In this document: piece by piece, positions 1 through 10,795 of the stretch
Layout: each line of letters starts with the position of its first letter
Numbering within the stretch: the stretch's first letter is position 1
Assembly: GCF_003589595.1 (NCBI RefSeq)
Contig: NW_020653713.1
Coordinates: forward strand, 5,758,636-5,822,635
DNA: 64,000 bases
From: Hyposmocoma kahamanoa
Taxonomy: Eukaryota; Arthropoda; Insecta; Lepidoptera; Cosmopterigidae
Reading direction: 5' to 3'
The notes under the pieces: generated by a model
Database searches by the model: none
The model's input: only the letters and a program-made list of their open reading frames with translations
What the model was told of the DNA's origin: nothing
Program-made: the position numbers and the translations under genes

Positions 1-261
1 ATTACATGTCATGTTTAGTTATTATCATTAAAATTAATAAGGTGAGTATGTAATTTGATAACATAATTGGAACATATCTTGTATTCGTACATTTTCATTG
101 ATTGCATTATAGTAAAATTTGGCACTATTTAAAAGTTATTTTACGATTTTCGGTCAGTAAAATTATTAAAATTATTAAAATTCCATTTAAAAATTGCAAT
201 AACATTCATGCCAATAATTTATCAACAATACTTTAAAGGAACAATACTTTAAAGGCAAGAG
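1..261. other. No supported feature
   Basis: AT-rich sequence with no reading frame of note and no repeat that I can match elsewhere in the window. Confidence 0.5.
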
Positions 262-445
262 GTTAGACAGATATGTCTGCTCTTAAAACTGTCACCTGCC
301 GTCGTCCAGTCAACCCGTGACCATGGAGCGTGCAACCGTTCCGAAATATCGGGAAAACAAAAAAGTCATACCGTCGTGGTAAGAAACCTGATATTAGTGA
401 TAATCATTTAGTGAATAACCACGAAAGTCTTAAAATATATATAAA
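262..445 (+). repeat. Family C-like dispersed repeat
   Basis: Shares with 5560-5700 a core containing 'ATATCGGGAAAA' followed by a 'GATATTAGTGATAATCATTTA'-type stretch, and shares the 'CCGTGACCATGG' segment with the family C copies at 25.8 and 51.6 kb. I read it as a diverged family C relative. No coding content. Confidence 0.55.
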
Positions 446-1700
446 TCTTTAAAGATTGGAAATTCAAACTAAAATTTTCAAAAAACGCTCAATAGATAGT
501 TTTTATTTATTGACAATTGGCTATATAGCCTAAAAAGATAACAAATAAATATGAAACTGAAAATATAATAAAAATTAAACGAAATTACTTAAAAATGTAA
601 CAAAATCTAAAAAAAGGTAGTCACAGAGTAACTTTTTTGAATTGCTTATTTTTACAGATTTGCATGGCAAATGGCACGTCATGATTCGATTTTGCTATGA
701 AAGAAAAGGTGAACGGATCTCGAATGGGGAACGTAAACTGCATGGACAGTGAATTGTTTTTGTGAGGTCATAGTACGAATTTGACAGGCAATCCAACTTA
801 CAGGCTTAAATAGGATTGCTCTAAAAGCTCCTAGTAGAGCCCCAGTACTGATTTATTTGATTTATAGAATGTTTCTAACCAAAACTGTCAAAATCACTAA
901 TGAACAGCTAATTTATAACCTCGCTATGAAAGAGAAGTCCCCACGGCACTTAATAAACCCTTTAAAATTACGCACACTTCTACCACCCCAAGTATCTCGT
1001 CATTGTAAACACGTATCGAATTTTCCAAAAGTGTAAAAATAACTTTAAGGCCCCGACCTCATGAATACAAGCAACTTTTGTCGAACGTCGCTCTTTTGTA
1101 TTATCAGCTTTTCGTTGTTACTTTTTTGCCGGTACCCCAATCTAAATCCAAAATAAAAACATCGCACGAAAATTTAAAACAACAATATGGAACTTGATTC
1201 GAAAAGCACGTAAAAGCAATGCACATATGGTAATCAGCGACACAACACACATTGGGGATAATATCTATCCACCATGTACGCACATGTGTAAATGTCAACA
1301 AAAAAAACCTTTATAAACTGTGCCCATCGCACAGAATAAATATACGAGAGCGTTTTCACGCAAAACAGCATTTTTGTATATAAACTCGCAAATCAGATAA
1401 TCCAAATTGGTTTTTAGACGTAAACTCAATTTTGACGTGTATTTTACTTTATCGGGATGCTGATAAATTGGGCGAGATAGCCGATTTGCGTATGCATTGG
1501 AATAGTAGGTAACGTGGTTTATAAAGAACACTATATTGCCTTTTTTTAATAACTATTTCTTAATTCAGTCAGAGAAATATGTTTTATTAGTGACAAAGTG
1601 AGAAACATTGTGATCCGTAAACGATATTCTTTGGAAAATTACGTAGTGTAATTGATACCAAACACCGATGTAAGTACATAGAATAAATGAACTAGACTTT
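446..1700. other. No supported feature (1.25 kb)
   Basis: AT-rich. Two minus-strand frames of 65 and 78 codons (1104-1531) show no motif, no biased composition and no homology that I recognise, so I treat them as chance. Confidence 0.5.
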
Positions 1701-1932
1701 GGCGGGGGTTCCACCCACTCCTATGTTTGGATACTCAAAGGATTCGCACGAAGTGTTACGCGTTCACGACGAATGTCTATGGAGTGAATTTCCCTGCCTG
1801 CAGACTTCTTCCCTAAACGGATAACTTGGGTCTTTTCAAGGCGAGAGTGAATAGGTATTACTTAGGTGCGCATGCTCCATCGTCGACCTCATTGTCACTT
1901 TTCATCAGGTGAGATGGAGGTCATTGTCCTCC
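1701..1932 (+). repeat. Family I dispersed repeat
   Basis: A GC-richer block that recurs in inverted orientation at 33165-33395 (shared 'CTATTCACTCTCGCCTT' on the opposite strand) and in part at 61920-61980. The class is unknown; it could be a LINE 3' end. Confidence 0.6.
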
Positions 1933-2167
1933 ATGCTCACTTATTTTTTAATACCAAAAACCATGTAACTAATGGTTCCGATGCTCGTTCATTTTTTGTA
2001 AGCTTTATTATTATCTAGTATTTTTCTTTGTAAGAGAATGTTTATATTCTTTCTGTTTTGAAAAATAAATGTCTTAAGCCATACGTAGTGGCAAAAATAG
2101 AGAAAGATATGTGAAGGTGGTTGAAGGTGTAAGAGATATGTATACAGTCAACATGGAAGGCAACTTT

Positions 2168-2434
2168 CGTGGAATTACATATATTTGCCAAATTTAATTG
2201 AAATCGGTCACCAGAAAGTGCGCCAAACCGGATTTATTTGCCACTGGATTAGTTTGCCACTCTTAAAGATGGAATATTTATTTCAAATATAAATGGTACC
2301 AATATTGAGGTACCCTCTTTCCAAAAAAAAATCATCAAAATCGATTCATAAATACCAGAGTTATCGCGTCACATACATACAAAAAACAATACAGTCGGAT
2401 ATAGAACCTCCTCCTATTTTGAAGTCGGTTAAAA
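2168..2434 (-). repeat. Family B repeat, near full length
   Basis: Read on the minus strand it starts 'AACCGACTTCAAAATAGGAG', has the internal 'GAAAGAGGGTACCTCA' block, and runs to the 'TGTAATTCCAC' end block. Compare the fuller copy at 53446-53729. No protein is encoded. Confidence 0.75.
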
Positions 2435-2582
2435 CGCAATAGCGCGTTGTAAAAAGCTTGTTTGAAAAATGGCCACTGTCGACGGTTGAGGTAACCACAA
2501 TTTGTATGAAAATAGAATATTCGCTTCTAGCTGCTCGTTACTTATATCCAATACAAGATACACATTTGCGCGACGAATTAGT

Positions 2583-2818
2583 AGCTGTAGAACTCCCTAT
2601 AGAAGAGTTCGTCCAGGGAATTACTGCCACCTTACCTATTTCTGCCGCTAAGCGGTAATGCTCACATTACTGCGTTGCTGGTGTAGTTACAGACACACGC
2701 GGTTCTTGCCAACCTATTACTTAGGATGGCAGACACATTGGCAGTGCCCCTCAGATCTTTGGCGTGTCCCTCTCGTGCACGACTTGTTCGTCCCGCCATT
2801 TGGTATCATAAAAAAAGG
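2583..2818 (+). repeat. Family A retroposon copy
   Basis: Family A is the commonest repeat here (about 28 recognisable pieces). This copy runs from 'GAAGAGTTCGTCCAGGGAA' through 'TGCCGCTAAGCGGTAATG' to the 3' end 'TTGGTATCATAAAAAAA'. The constant A-rich 3' end with variable 5' truncation suggests target-primed reverse transcription, so LINE or SINE. Confidence 0.8.
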
Positions 2819-2829
2819 AATGATCAATT

Positions 2830-3410
2830 TGTATTGATCACTCGTTCATTAACTTATGTTAAAGCAAGGGAAGAGAGGTTTTTGGAATCGCGTAAAACAG
2901 TTGTTAATAGCCGCTGTCGACCCCAATGGGAATCCAAAAGCGTGAATGAAATATTTTATATTAATGCTTTATACAGCTTGTTATTAAAATTACGTTCTAT
3001 ATTTGCATGTCAGTATGTTAAACAAAATGACAACTTTGTGGTTTTGTAATCAGTGTGGGTGTTACGTTGAAATTCTGGAGTTCAATTTCCGGCACAACTA
3101 ATTTAGAGAACAAAGTCATCCGGTTTGTTTGCGAATCGAGATTTAAATTGCTTTACACGTGACACTTTGGATCGTTCTTAACATAAGTAGCGTAGGGTCG
3201 AATTTAAACCTGAGATGTAAAGCTACGCCCTTTACTGTACTTCAGAGTTAATTTTGTTACTTTGTTACGAAGTGTGCAGGAGGTTACAATATATGGTCTC
3301 AGAACAGATAAGTATCGTTATTATTTAACTTAACTGATTAAAAGTTAAAAGTAGACGTCGTTCACCGTTACAACATATCACGTTCGGTTCGGTATAAAAA
3401 TATTAATTGA
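2830..3410. other. No supported feature
   Basis: AT-rich. A plus-strand frame (2726-3049) begins inside family A and continues without a recognisable motif; I take it as chance. Confidence 0.5.
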
Positions 3411-3747
3411 AAGGATTGAATGTTATTTTTTACTCGAACGTGTTTCATTTATTTCTATTTGCGTATTAAAGCTGTGTATGGACTTTTTCAATTATTTGAA
3501 ATTTTTGGACGCAAGCAGAGAAGAACGTGCAAGCACTATGTAGCATTATTAGAAGGTATTCAACAACATTTTTATTTAATTTTTTTACGCGCCAGACTAT
3601 TTCAAACAGTGAATGGTTGTATGTTTGTATATACCTTGAATTAAGGTTTTTGTGTCTTTGGTATCCAAATCGGTGATTATAGCTCAACATATTTTGTTCA
3701 ATAACAACAAATTATAATAAAATATGTATACTTAATTTTAATTCATC
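3411..3747 (+). repeat. Two-copy dispersed repeat, copy 1
   Basis: About 335 bp that recurs in inverted orientation at 23961-24334. Both copies share the ends 'AAGGATTGAATGTTATTTTT' and 'TACTTAATTTTAATTCATC'. No clear terminal inverted repeats, and the short open frames on both strands are not conserved between the copies as far as I can judge by eye. Confidence 0.75.
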
Positions 3748-3894
3748 TATTGCACTCCTACTTTCCTATCCTAAGGCTGCCTAGAAGAAAGGGTTACTTT
3801 ACAGCAAGCCAGTATAAGTACATTTGTAGAGAGTGAAATAGAGAAATTATTTCAAATAAAAAACAAAAATTGCGATTTTTTTTCTTTTACGATA

Positions 3895-4115
3895 ACAAGC
3901 GAGACGGGACGAACAAGTCACATGCCTGTTGATAAACGACTCGCCTACTCATAACAGTTACAGCAAAGATCTGAGGAGAACTGCCACTGCGCCCGTCACC
4001 CTGATACATAAGTTAGCAAGTCCCAAGTACTTGTAATTTCATCAACATCCTTAGAACTTAAAACCGGAAAGCATTAATGCTCACATAACTGCTTGGCGGC
4101 GGTAAGCGGGTTGAT
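3895..4115 (-). repeat. Family A retroposon copy
   Basis: Antisense copy: 'GACGGGACGAACAAGTC' opens it, 'CTGCCACTGCGCCCGTCACC' is internal, and 'GCTTGGCGGCGGTAA' closes it. Its A-tail would lie at the low-coordinate end, next to 'TTTTTTTC' at 3876-3884. Confidence 0.75.
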
Positions 4116-5040
4116 AAATATATCTGCTGATGACACTTGGGAAGGACAGACAAGTTAATCAAGTACAACACCGCATTAGACCAGGGCGATCGGTAAGCTA
4201 ACCCGAATGTTCAGTTGTAAAAAGTTGCCCTTTTCTCTCAAACAAAAGGCTATGAGCAATGTGTTCATCCGATAATGGTGTGCCAAACTTGGATCCTCAC
4301 ACTACAATGTATCCAAAAGCGGGAGGTAGTTCAAAGAAAGAAAACGCGACAGGTTGGATATCACTCCGAGTGACAGAATAAAAAAACACAGAAATCCACA
4401 GGAGTCGCAGTAAGTTATCTAACGTGACACGTATCATTGCTCAAAGAAAATGGCGGGGTGTGTGTCACATAAGTCGCAGAATATATGACCGGTAAAGCAT
4501 AAGAATGGTTCAGTGAAGAACGATGTCGACGAAATAATAATAAAAAACTGGATACAAATAATCCTAGATCAGAAAGAATAGCGAGCAAATATATGTCGCC
4601 TACACTCAATAACGGATGACTAAAGGTTCTTCTACAGGAAGAACAATGGAAGACAGACGTCATGGAGTACGTATATCTGGAATAAAATATATTTATTGGA
4701 ACCTTTTTACTACTAAACGTACCAAATAAACTTAAATAATAATTTATTATAGAAAAAGGTTTCCACATAAAGGGGTACACAAAGATGATCTGTGCTTTTC
4801 CTCAGAAAAATAAGCTTTAGAATAAGAGCCCTAATGGATTCAGAGTGCCTTCGACATACATTTTTAATAGAATTTCTTACAAATTAATGCGCCTTTTAGA
4901 GTACGAATATAAAACAATAGGATATAGTAAAAATAAACGTGACAATTCATCCCACGCGTTGAATAACCTGATTATGATGATGAAACGACGGTAGTCGATG
5001 ACAGCGAATGAGGGTAGACGTACAAAAAAATAGAATAATT
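4116..5040. other. No supported feature
   Basis: AT-rich, with no repeat that I can match. A 121-codon minus-strand frame (4415-4780) is rich in F, S, L and Y as expected of antisense AT-rich DNA, lacks motifs, and is not called as a gene. Confidence 0.45.
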
Positions 5041-5283
5041 AAATTTGTATTGAATGGATATTCAATTATTTTTTTGTGAAATTACTCCACTAGCAACTCA
5101 TAGATGGCGCTACGGCTGAAAAGTCGTTGAAAACCAAATACGTGAGGTCCGCTGGTTTATTCCAAGGCTTAGTTGGTGGCATAGCGTCTGTCACGGTTGC
5201 TAGAAGACGTTGGTTTGAATCCGGCCGGATCGAAGTAATTTTTTCTAAGTGTTCAATCTTTGTATTAATAGTTATAATAAAAT
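5041..5283 (+). repeat. Family D tRNA-like element
   Basis: Contains a pol III-like box A (AGGCTTAGTTGG, 5165-5176) and box B (GGTTTGAATCC, 5212-5222), followed by 'GGCCGGATCGAAG' and a tail with 'TCTTTGTATTAATA'. At the left, 5041-5092 is the D-tail motif in reverse ('GTGAAATTACTCCACTAG'), abutting the D body at 'AGATGGCGCTACGGCT'. That is an inverted junction between two D segments. Confidence 0.75.
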
Positions 5284-5559
5284 ATTTATTTACTTTAACT
5301 TAGGACTAGATGTTAGTTTAGAAGTCGGGGTTTGAAGGTAAATACATACAAGTACTAGGAGGCCAGCGCTCCCTTATTACATCAAGGAAAATGACCAGTG
5401 TAACTGATTTTACTTAACAATGATTTAAAATTAGGTGATTATAGTTAAAATGTAAGATGGTGTATGTTGTGAGAGAGTGTTTGTATCTTTAGTGTGTGAG
5501 AGCGTCTGCTAAAGTATTACAATAAAAATGTAAAGTTTAAATATAACATAATTTATACA

Positions 5560-5700
5560 ATATGTCTGTTTTTAAAGATGTCAATTGCTACTGACCAATC
5601 AGCGGTCACCTTGAAGCATGTAACAGGAAATATCGGGAAAATTATAATAAGTAGTAAGTAAGAATACGGTAACTAGTGATATTCATTTATTGTATTTATG
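5560..5700 (+). repeat. Family C-like dispersed repeat
   Basis: Diverged partner of 262-445, with shared 'AAATATCGGGAAAA' and 'CTAGTGATATTCATTTA' segments. Confidence 0.55.
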
Positions 5701-5906
5701 TAAGCCTTAAAATCCATATTGCAATATATAGTACCTTTGCCAAATGTCACATCCGAATAAAATGTAGTGGTGGAAGTTTTTCAAAATATTTTTCAGGAAT
5801 TTAAAAAATATTCAATAAATCATACGTCAAAAGTGTTTTTATCACATGACAGTCAATAGATCGTTCGAAGCGCATTCAACAAATAAATGTATATTGCAAT
5901 ACTTTT

Positions 5907-6045
5907 AACTGACTTCAAAAGGTGGAGATTCTAAATTACACGATTACCGTTTGTCGTTTTAGTGAACTGACTTCGATGATTCTTTCTATGTTCGAAAGAG
6001 GATACCTTAGTGAGGGTCCACCACTTAAATTTGAAGATATATGTT
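5907..6045 (+). repeat. Family B fragment, diverged
   Basis: Begins 'AACTGACTTCAAAAGGTGGAG', continues with 'GAAAGAGGATACCTTAGTGAG' equivalents and stops at 'AAATTTGAAGA'. Only the first half of B is present. Confidence 0.6.
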
Positions 6046-6047
6046 AT

Positions 6048-6120
6048 GGATAGGCGTGTCGCTTACCACCGCCTGGTGCAGCACGATTGTTCGTCCGATC
6101 ACTTGGTAGTATAAAAAAAG
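6048..6120 (+). repeat. Family A 3' fragment
   Basis: 5'-truncated A copy: 'GGATAGGCGTGTCGCTTACC' to 'CACTTGGTAGTATAAAAAAA'. It is followed by about 115 bp that also flank the A copy at 21508 (see 6121-6235). Confidence 0.75.
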
Positions 6121-6235
6121 TTATGTCCCAAAGCTTTGATCAAATCTTAACTTATTCGTTTTCTTAGAAGCAGAGTACATTTTCCTTAAACTTCAAGTAG
6201 CACACACATCCACCACATTAATGTGTTGGATGTAT
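6121..6235 (+). repeat. Shared flank of an A copy, also at 21365-21505
   Basis: 'TTTGATCAAATCT', 'TTCTTAGAAGCAGAGTACATT' (split here by length limit) and a CACACACATC stretch are matched in inverted order at 21365-21505. In both places the block lies directly 3' of family A, so a segment larger than A was duplicated, or A landed in the same older repeat. Confidence 0.65.
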
Positions 6236-6339
6236 CCAACACAAATACAATTTCTGCTTATGAGCAAATTTCGTATAATATTTACTTCCTTTTAATACGG
6301 TATTTCATTAAATACGAACATTATATATATCCGAATACG

Positions 6340-6670
6340 TATGCAAACAGATTCTGGGACCAACTAGGGAAGAAGATGGAGCCTGGCGAATGAGGAAAAA
6401 TCTAGAGATCAAGATCTGGTAAAAGAGACTAACATCATGGGAGAGACCAAATCAGCCCGATTTCGCTGGTTTCGTCACGTCCAGAGGATGGGTGAGTATC
6501 GTGCAGCCAATGGAAGTGGGGCCACCGACTGGCAGAAAACCTGTTGGACATCCTAGATGTCGCTGGATCGACCAAGTCAAGTCAGTTGGCAACATGCGAC
6601 CAGAAGAGGGAAGAGTGGCGCATCTTAGTGTCAGAGACCAAGATCCACTTCGGATCTCTGAGCCAGGGAA
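6340..6670 (+). pseudogene. Decayed LINE ORF, C-terminal end
   Basis: Three reading frames in succession carry pieces of a LINE reverse-transcriptase C-terminus. One frame (about 6449-6510) reads TKSARFRWFRHVQRMGEY, the usual 'RWFGHVxRM' landmark. The next (from 6492) reads GRKPVGHPRCRWIDQVK, the 'GRPRxRWxD' landmark. A third reads EEWRILVSETKIHFGS, the terminal 'WR' segment. The landmarks occur in the expected order, so frameshifts rather than chance explain the breaks. No catalytic RT motif is present because the upstream part is missing. The family is RTE/BovB- or CR1-like; I cannot choose between them. Not functional. Confidence 0.8.
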
Positions 6671-6721
6671 GTAAGTATGTATGCATACATGAAACTATAT
6701 ATTTATAACTTAGACTTTCAC

Positions 6722-6975
6722 GATTGCTATTCAAATTTAAATTTCAAATTCCCGTTTATTTGCCACATATACAAAAAAACATGAAATATGCAATTGAAAA
6801 ATCTAACATATATATTGTAACTAAAACTACAAAACCATATCTATGGTCACAGATCTGTGGCGAGGATTCTGAGCTCTGAACTTCAACCAGAACTTCTCTT
6901 GCAGGAGCTACGGTCTCACGTTTGTGTAACAGGTAATTTATGACATAAAAATAGCACAGACAAACGCGAAAGTAG
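6722..6975 (-). repeat. LINE 3' untranslated end, antisense
   Basis: On the minus strand the block ends in an AATAAA signal followed by 'CGGGAATTTGAAATTTAAAT', a typical LINE tail made of short A/T-rich repeats. Its inner part ('GTGAGACCGTAGCTCCTGC') recurs at 39007-39180 in the same orientation, so this is a family and not a host 3' UTR. Confidence 0.7.
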
Positions 6976-7269
6976 ATAAGAAAACAAAAAATAATAATAA
7001 TTTACACCATGAAAACAGATACCTATTGTCAATTTTAAAACAGAAGATAATTTCCTAAAATGGAAAAAGCTGAGTCAACAAAAAACGAAAAAGAACAAAA
7101 AAAATGTTTAAAGGGAAACAAAAAAAAACAAAAGCACAACATTTATCCCTCAAACAGATACTGTCTAAAATTTACAACATATTTTGATGATCCTGGGGTG
7201 ATTCAGTATCCTTCGTTTAAGCAATTAAAAATATTTTCCTCGGTTTGGACGTAAAAGTTTGCTATACAT

Positions 7270-7335
7270 TGAAAATGAAACTATTTCTTTTTTGCAGACC
7301 TGAATCGCGTGTATTTATTTGTCAAACAAACCAAT
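7270..7335 (-). repeat. Family C arm fragment
   Basis: 'GAAAATGAAACTATTTC' and 'GAATCGCGTGTATTTATTTG' match the left arm of the family C foldback at 51561-51622. Confidence 0.55.
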
Positions 7336-7360
7336 ATTTAAAAAAAAACATCATAAAGGT

Positions 7361-7500
7361 ACAGGGCTTATCAGTTTATGTCTCAGGGTGACAGGTGCAG
7401 TGGCAGTGCCTCAAGTCTTTTATGACCATTATGATTAGAAGTGTCACATACCATCAGTCTCACGACTTGATCGTCCCATAAATTGATATCATAAAAAAAC
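7361..7500 (+). repeat. Family A fragment
   Basis: 'TTATGTCTCAGGGTGACAGG' to 'AATTGATATCATAAAAAAAC', the 3' half of family A. Confidence 0.75.
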
Positions 7501-8054
7501 TCAAACGTCATATTGACGACTTCTTTGACCCAGCGGTTAACACTGTAGTTTCAGAAACTTCTGGTCTGGATGATTCTGGGAGTTAAATTCGTTGCTCTGG
7601 TATTCGTTAGCAATGGGAATTTCCACTTTGAGATCAGGTAATTGGTATGGTTATCCAGTACTTACCATACACATCTATTAATAAGTAAGGATAAATTAAG
7701 TACTTCTTTTCTTTCATATCAATAAATCAAGCTTAAAAACCAAAGATAACAAGGACAACCTTCAGAAGTTATAGAGGATACCTATCGAGGAAAATTCTTT
7801 CAAGTAAGTAAGTTGGAGTAATAAATTCAAGTAGATTTAGGGTAAAGTAAAGAATTTGTTCTTAAAACGTCGATCTTGATAAGTGGAACAAAAGAAAAGA
7901 TAGTGGATAATCTATTCGGGTTCGGACGGAATCGCTTCGATTGCTGCCTTTGCAGACCTTGGTACCAGGCTTAAGTCAAAGAAGCGTGGAACTGTAAACA
8001 TTATTTTCGTGCAATAAAATACCAACGCTCCTTTTCTTAGAACTCTTTTTTTAA
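7501..8054. other. No supported feature
   Basis: AT-rich. 'GTTGCTCTGGTATTCG' near 7590 also occurs, changed, near 45600 and 55505, so a faint SINE-tail relic is possible. Confidence 0.4.
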
Positions 8055-8210
8055 TATACAAAGTGACGGGGCGAACAAGTAATGCACCTGGTGGTTAGCG
8101 ACACGCCTATCCATAACAGTTGCAGTGCCACTCAGAGCTTTAAATCGCAAAGATCTTAGGGTCACTGCCCCGTCCATGCCGGAAGGCGGCAGAAACAGGT
8201 TTACAAGACA
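8055..8210 (-). repeat. Family A fragment
   Basis: 'GTGACGGGGCGAACAAGTAA', 'GGTTAGCGACACGCCTATCC' and 'CACTGCCCCGTCC' are the reverse complement of the A 3' half. Confidence 0.75.
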
Positions 8211-8555
8211 CCCTTCTTGTTTATCATCTACTATCTGGTGTCCTGAAATTCACCTGCATCAAATAATACTTCAGATAGCCTACTGTACTTAATTGAGAAA
8301 TGATTGGTTCTCCACACAAATTTTAATTCATTATTTCCTTTAACATTAATTTTTGTAACAAAAAGTGCCTATGTCCTTTTTCTAGATATAATCTATCTCA
8401 ATACCAAAATTCTGCCACCGTTAGTTGACTCCTACAGCTTGTCTCAAAACCGAGAAAATAATGTGTAAAGACATGAAATAAAAAGAAACTATTTTTCTCT
8501 CGCAGTAACTTCATATTCTATCCACCTAGGATATTAAAACTTTTTTTATAAAAAA
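8211..8555. other. No supported feature
   Basis: AT-rich, no match found. Confidence 0.45.
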
Positions 8556-8616
8556 AAAACGTAACCTCAAAAGTTCGTAAAATTATCTATGTACTAGGGC
8601 TTAATGAAATCATAGG

Positions 8617-8735
8617 AAATGAAACTATTTTTCCGGATTTAAATCGCGTATATTTGTTTTTTCAAACAAACCTCAACCAAAAATTTGGTTTGTTGTGTAA
8701 CAATCGCGAAAACCTAAGAAATTCTTTCTTTCGCC
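8617..8735 (-). repeat. Family C copy nested in B
   Basis: Carries the C left arm 'AGGAAATGAAACTATTTTTC', a shortened loop with 'CAAAAATTTGG', then the C right flank 'TGTAACAATCGCGAAAACCT'. Most of the right arm is deleted. Confidence 0.7.
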
Positions 8736-8859
8736 TTCACGTCGAGTTGCGGACACTAGCCCGTTACACCAAGTACCAAGTAGTCTTTCCAACAAAAAAG
8801 AATTGTCAAAATCGGTTCACAGAGTAATCGCGTGTCATATTAACATTTTAGTAGCACTA

Positions 8860-9058
8860 GAGCTCCCTGTGAAAGAGTTCGTCCAGGGAAGTACTGCCGC
8901 CAAGCAGTAATGTCAGCGTTCCTGTCAGGGTGACGGGCGCAGTGGCAGTGCCCCTAAAATCTTTGCGATTTAAAACTCTGAGTTGTGCGTCAGGCGTGCA
9001 GCTTACCATCAGGCGCAGCATTTGTTCGTCCCGTCACTATATATTATAAAAAAAAAAC
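8860..9058 (+). repeat. Family A copy nested in B
   Basis: Runs 'GAGCTCCCTGTGAAAGAG' to 'CACTATATATTATAAAAAAA' with an internal deletion after 'TAATGTCAGCGTTCCTG'. Because both flanks are B, A arrived later. Confidence 0.75.
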
Positions 9059-9118
9059 ACATTAAGTACAGTCGGATTGAGAACCTCCTCCTTTTTGAAG
9101 TCGGTTAAAAATAAAAAC

Positions 9119-9215
9119 AGTGACAGATTGCATTACTTTTTTTTACTGATCACAGCAGTATACAAAATAATTTTTTTGATAAATGTCACGTGCCCTTTCA
9201 ACTAACGTCGTCAGA
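9119..9215 (-). repeat. Half copy of family M MITE
   Basis: 'TTTTTACTGATCACAGCAG' and 'CCCTTTCAACTAACG' match, in inverted sense, the left half of the MITE at 32467-32686. Confidence 0.65.
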
Positions 9216-9219
9216 ATTC

Positions 9220-9740
9220 ATCAATTTTGTTCTGCGTATACGTAACAGATAGAGTTACTTTCACATTTATAATACTTACTACTTTTAATATTATTAAACT
9301 TCCTTGTAGACCCGACTTAACTCCACTTTTATTATCGTCTATGCGGCTTTTATGGTATTATATACACACGAACCAACTAACGTATGAAAGCATTGATATG
9401 TTTTGCGTTTTACAGCAAATGCCGAGTAAGTGACAATTTTGTTACCACAGCTAGCTACACACAAAGTATTTTTATACTTTGTACGTCAACAGCACATCAA
9501 CACATTTTAGTACGAATATCGCCCGTAGAGCAACTCAACAAGATCCGTCAATATTTAGTTTGATATGAGTCCGTATCTGAATAATCTGTTTTGTTTTCTG
9601 ATTATTTATTTGTGTATGATTATTACTAATTACAGATTTCTTACCACGATATGATTCCTTTTTATTTTCCCGATATTTTTAAACGGTTACACGAATTGAC
9701 TGACAGCGGCAGATGACAGCTTTAGGAACAGAGAAGCAGC
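9220..9740. other. No supported feature
   Basis: AT-rich; a 68-codon plus-strand frame (9227-9433) has no recognisable feature. Confidence 0.45.
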
Positions 9741-9958
9741 AGTAGAGACCCTTGTGAAAGAGTTTTTCGAGAGAAGTACTGCCACCTTACCTATTTCTGC
9801 CGCCAAGCAGTAATGTTAGCATTACTGTGCTCCGGTTTAGAAGGACTTACCCTTGTTCTGGTGAAATTACAGACACATGGGACTTATGTCAATTTATGTC
9901 TCAGTGTGACTGGCGCTGTGGCTAGTTGTGCGTCCCGTTGCATAATATCATAAAAAAA
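9741..9958 (+). repeat. Family A retroposon copy
   Basis: 'AGTAGAGACCCTTGTGAAAG' through 'TCTGCCGCCAAGCAGTAATG' to 'CATAATATCATAAAAAAATT'. Confidence 0.8.
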
Positions 9959-10544
9959 TTGTTTTTTGTGGTAGTGAAATAAATGTGTTTTTTTTTTTCT
10001 ATTGATAAGAAAAATGTAATTCCTAACAACCCCATAAACCATGTAATATTATTTTTCTACTCCTGTACTTCAATCTGTCAATTGTAATTTCATAAATCAT
10101 ACAACAAAGACGCTCTGTTTAGTTCTGAATCAAAATTCTATTATCTATGGTATTCGGTACTGAACTGGAAAAAATTATAAAAAAAGAACATCGTTTTTGG
10201 TAATTAAAATGTATATTACATATATGTGACGCTACTCAAAAGCTCTACTGCCTCCTAGTTGGTAAAATTGGCCTAAAAGTCTTGCAACCAACCCATAAAC
10301 CTTTATAAAAAAAAGATTAATTAAAATTTAAGCGATACTTGGCAAGGGGCAAATGGCCTATACTATCTCTTTGGTTTTTTGTTTAGTAACGTTTATTTGG
10401 CTTTTGTTGTCACGAATTGTAAACAAAACATACGTTAAATATTGATTGTGTTTAATTGTTTTATTAACTCGTAAAAAAAAGGATTGTATGCAATAATTAC
10501 ATAACTAGGTTATTACTTTTTAAGTTTATTGAATATCACGATGT
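9959..10544. other. No supported feature
   Basis: AT-rich sequence with T-runs; no repeat matched. Confidence 0.4.
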
Positions 10545-10795
10545 TTTCGGACCATGATATTCATTTTTTTTTTGTGAAATCAATCTACAAGTTTTGTTGT
10601 TGTAATTATTAATAACAAAGAATGAACACTTAAAAAAAATCGTTCGATTCAGCTGGATTTCAACCAGCATCCTCAGGCAATCCGTGTCAGATGCTCTGCC
10701 AATTAAGCCACGGAACGAACTAGAAGACCTTACGAATTTTTCTGTGTGTTTCTTGCAGATCTTTGTTTTTTGTTTTTTGTTTTTAACGACTGTGG
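10545..10795 (-). repeat. Family D tRNA-like element
   Basis: Minus strand: tRNA-like head with 'CGTTCCGTGGCTTAATTGGC' (box A region) and a degenerate box B, then the D tail ending 'AATGAATATCATGG'. The left edge includes 'GAAATCAATCTAC', the tail motif. An A fragment follows directly at 10796. Confidence 0.7.

Larger units (their letters stand above)
8556..9110 (-). repeat. Family B copy split by C and A insertions
   Basis: B segments lie at about 8560-8612 ('AACCTCAAAAGTTCGTAAAA'), 8780-8850 ('AGAATTGTCAAAATCGGTTC') and 9056-9110 ('CAGTCGGATTGAGAACCTCC'), in the order expected of one antisense B. Between them sit a C copy (8617-8735) and an A copy (8860-9058). Confidence 0.7.

Noticed and set aside
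4415..4780. 121-codon minus-strand ORF
   Set aside because: Composition (F, S, L, Y and H rich) is that of the antisense of AT-rich DNA; no motif, no support for a start, no repeat copy.
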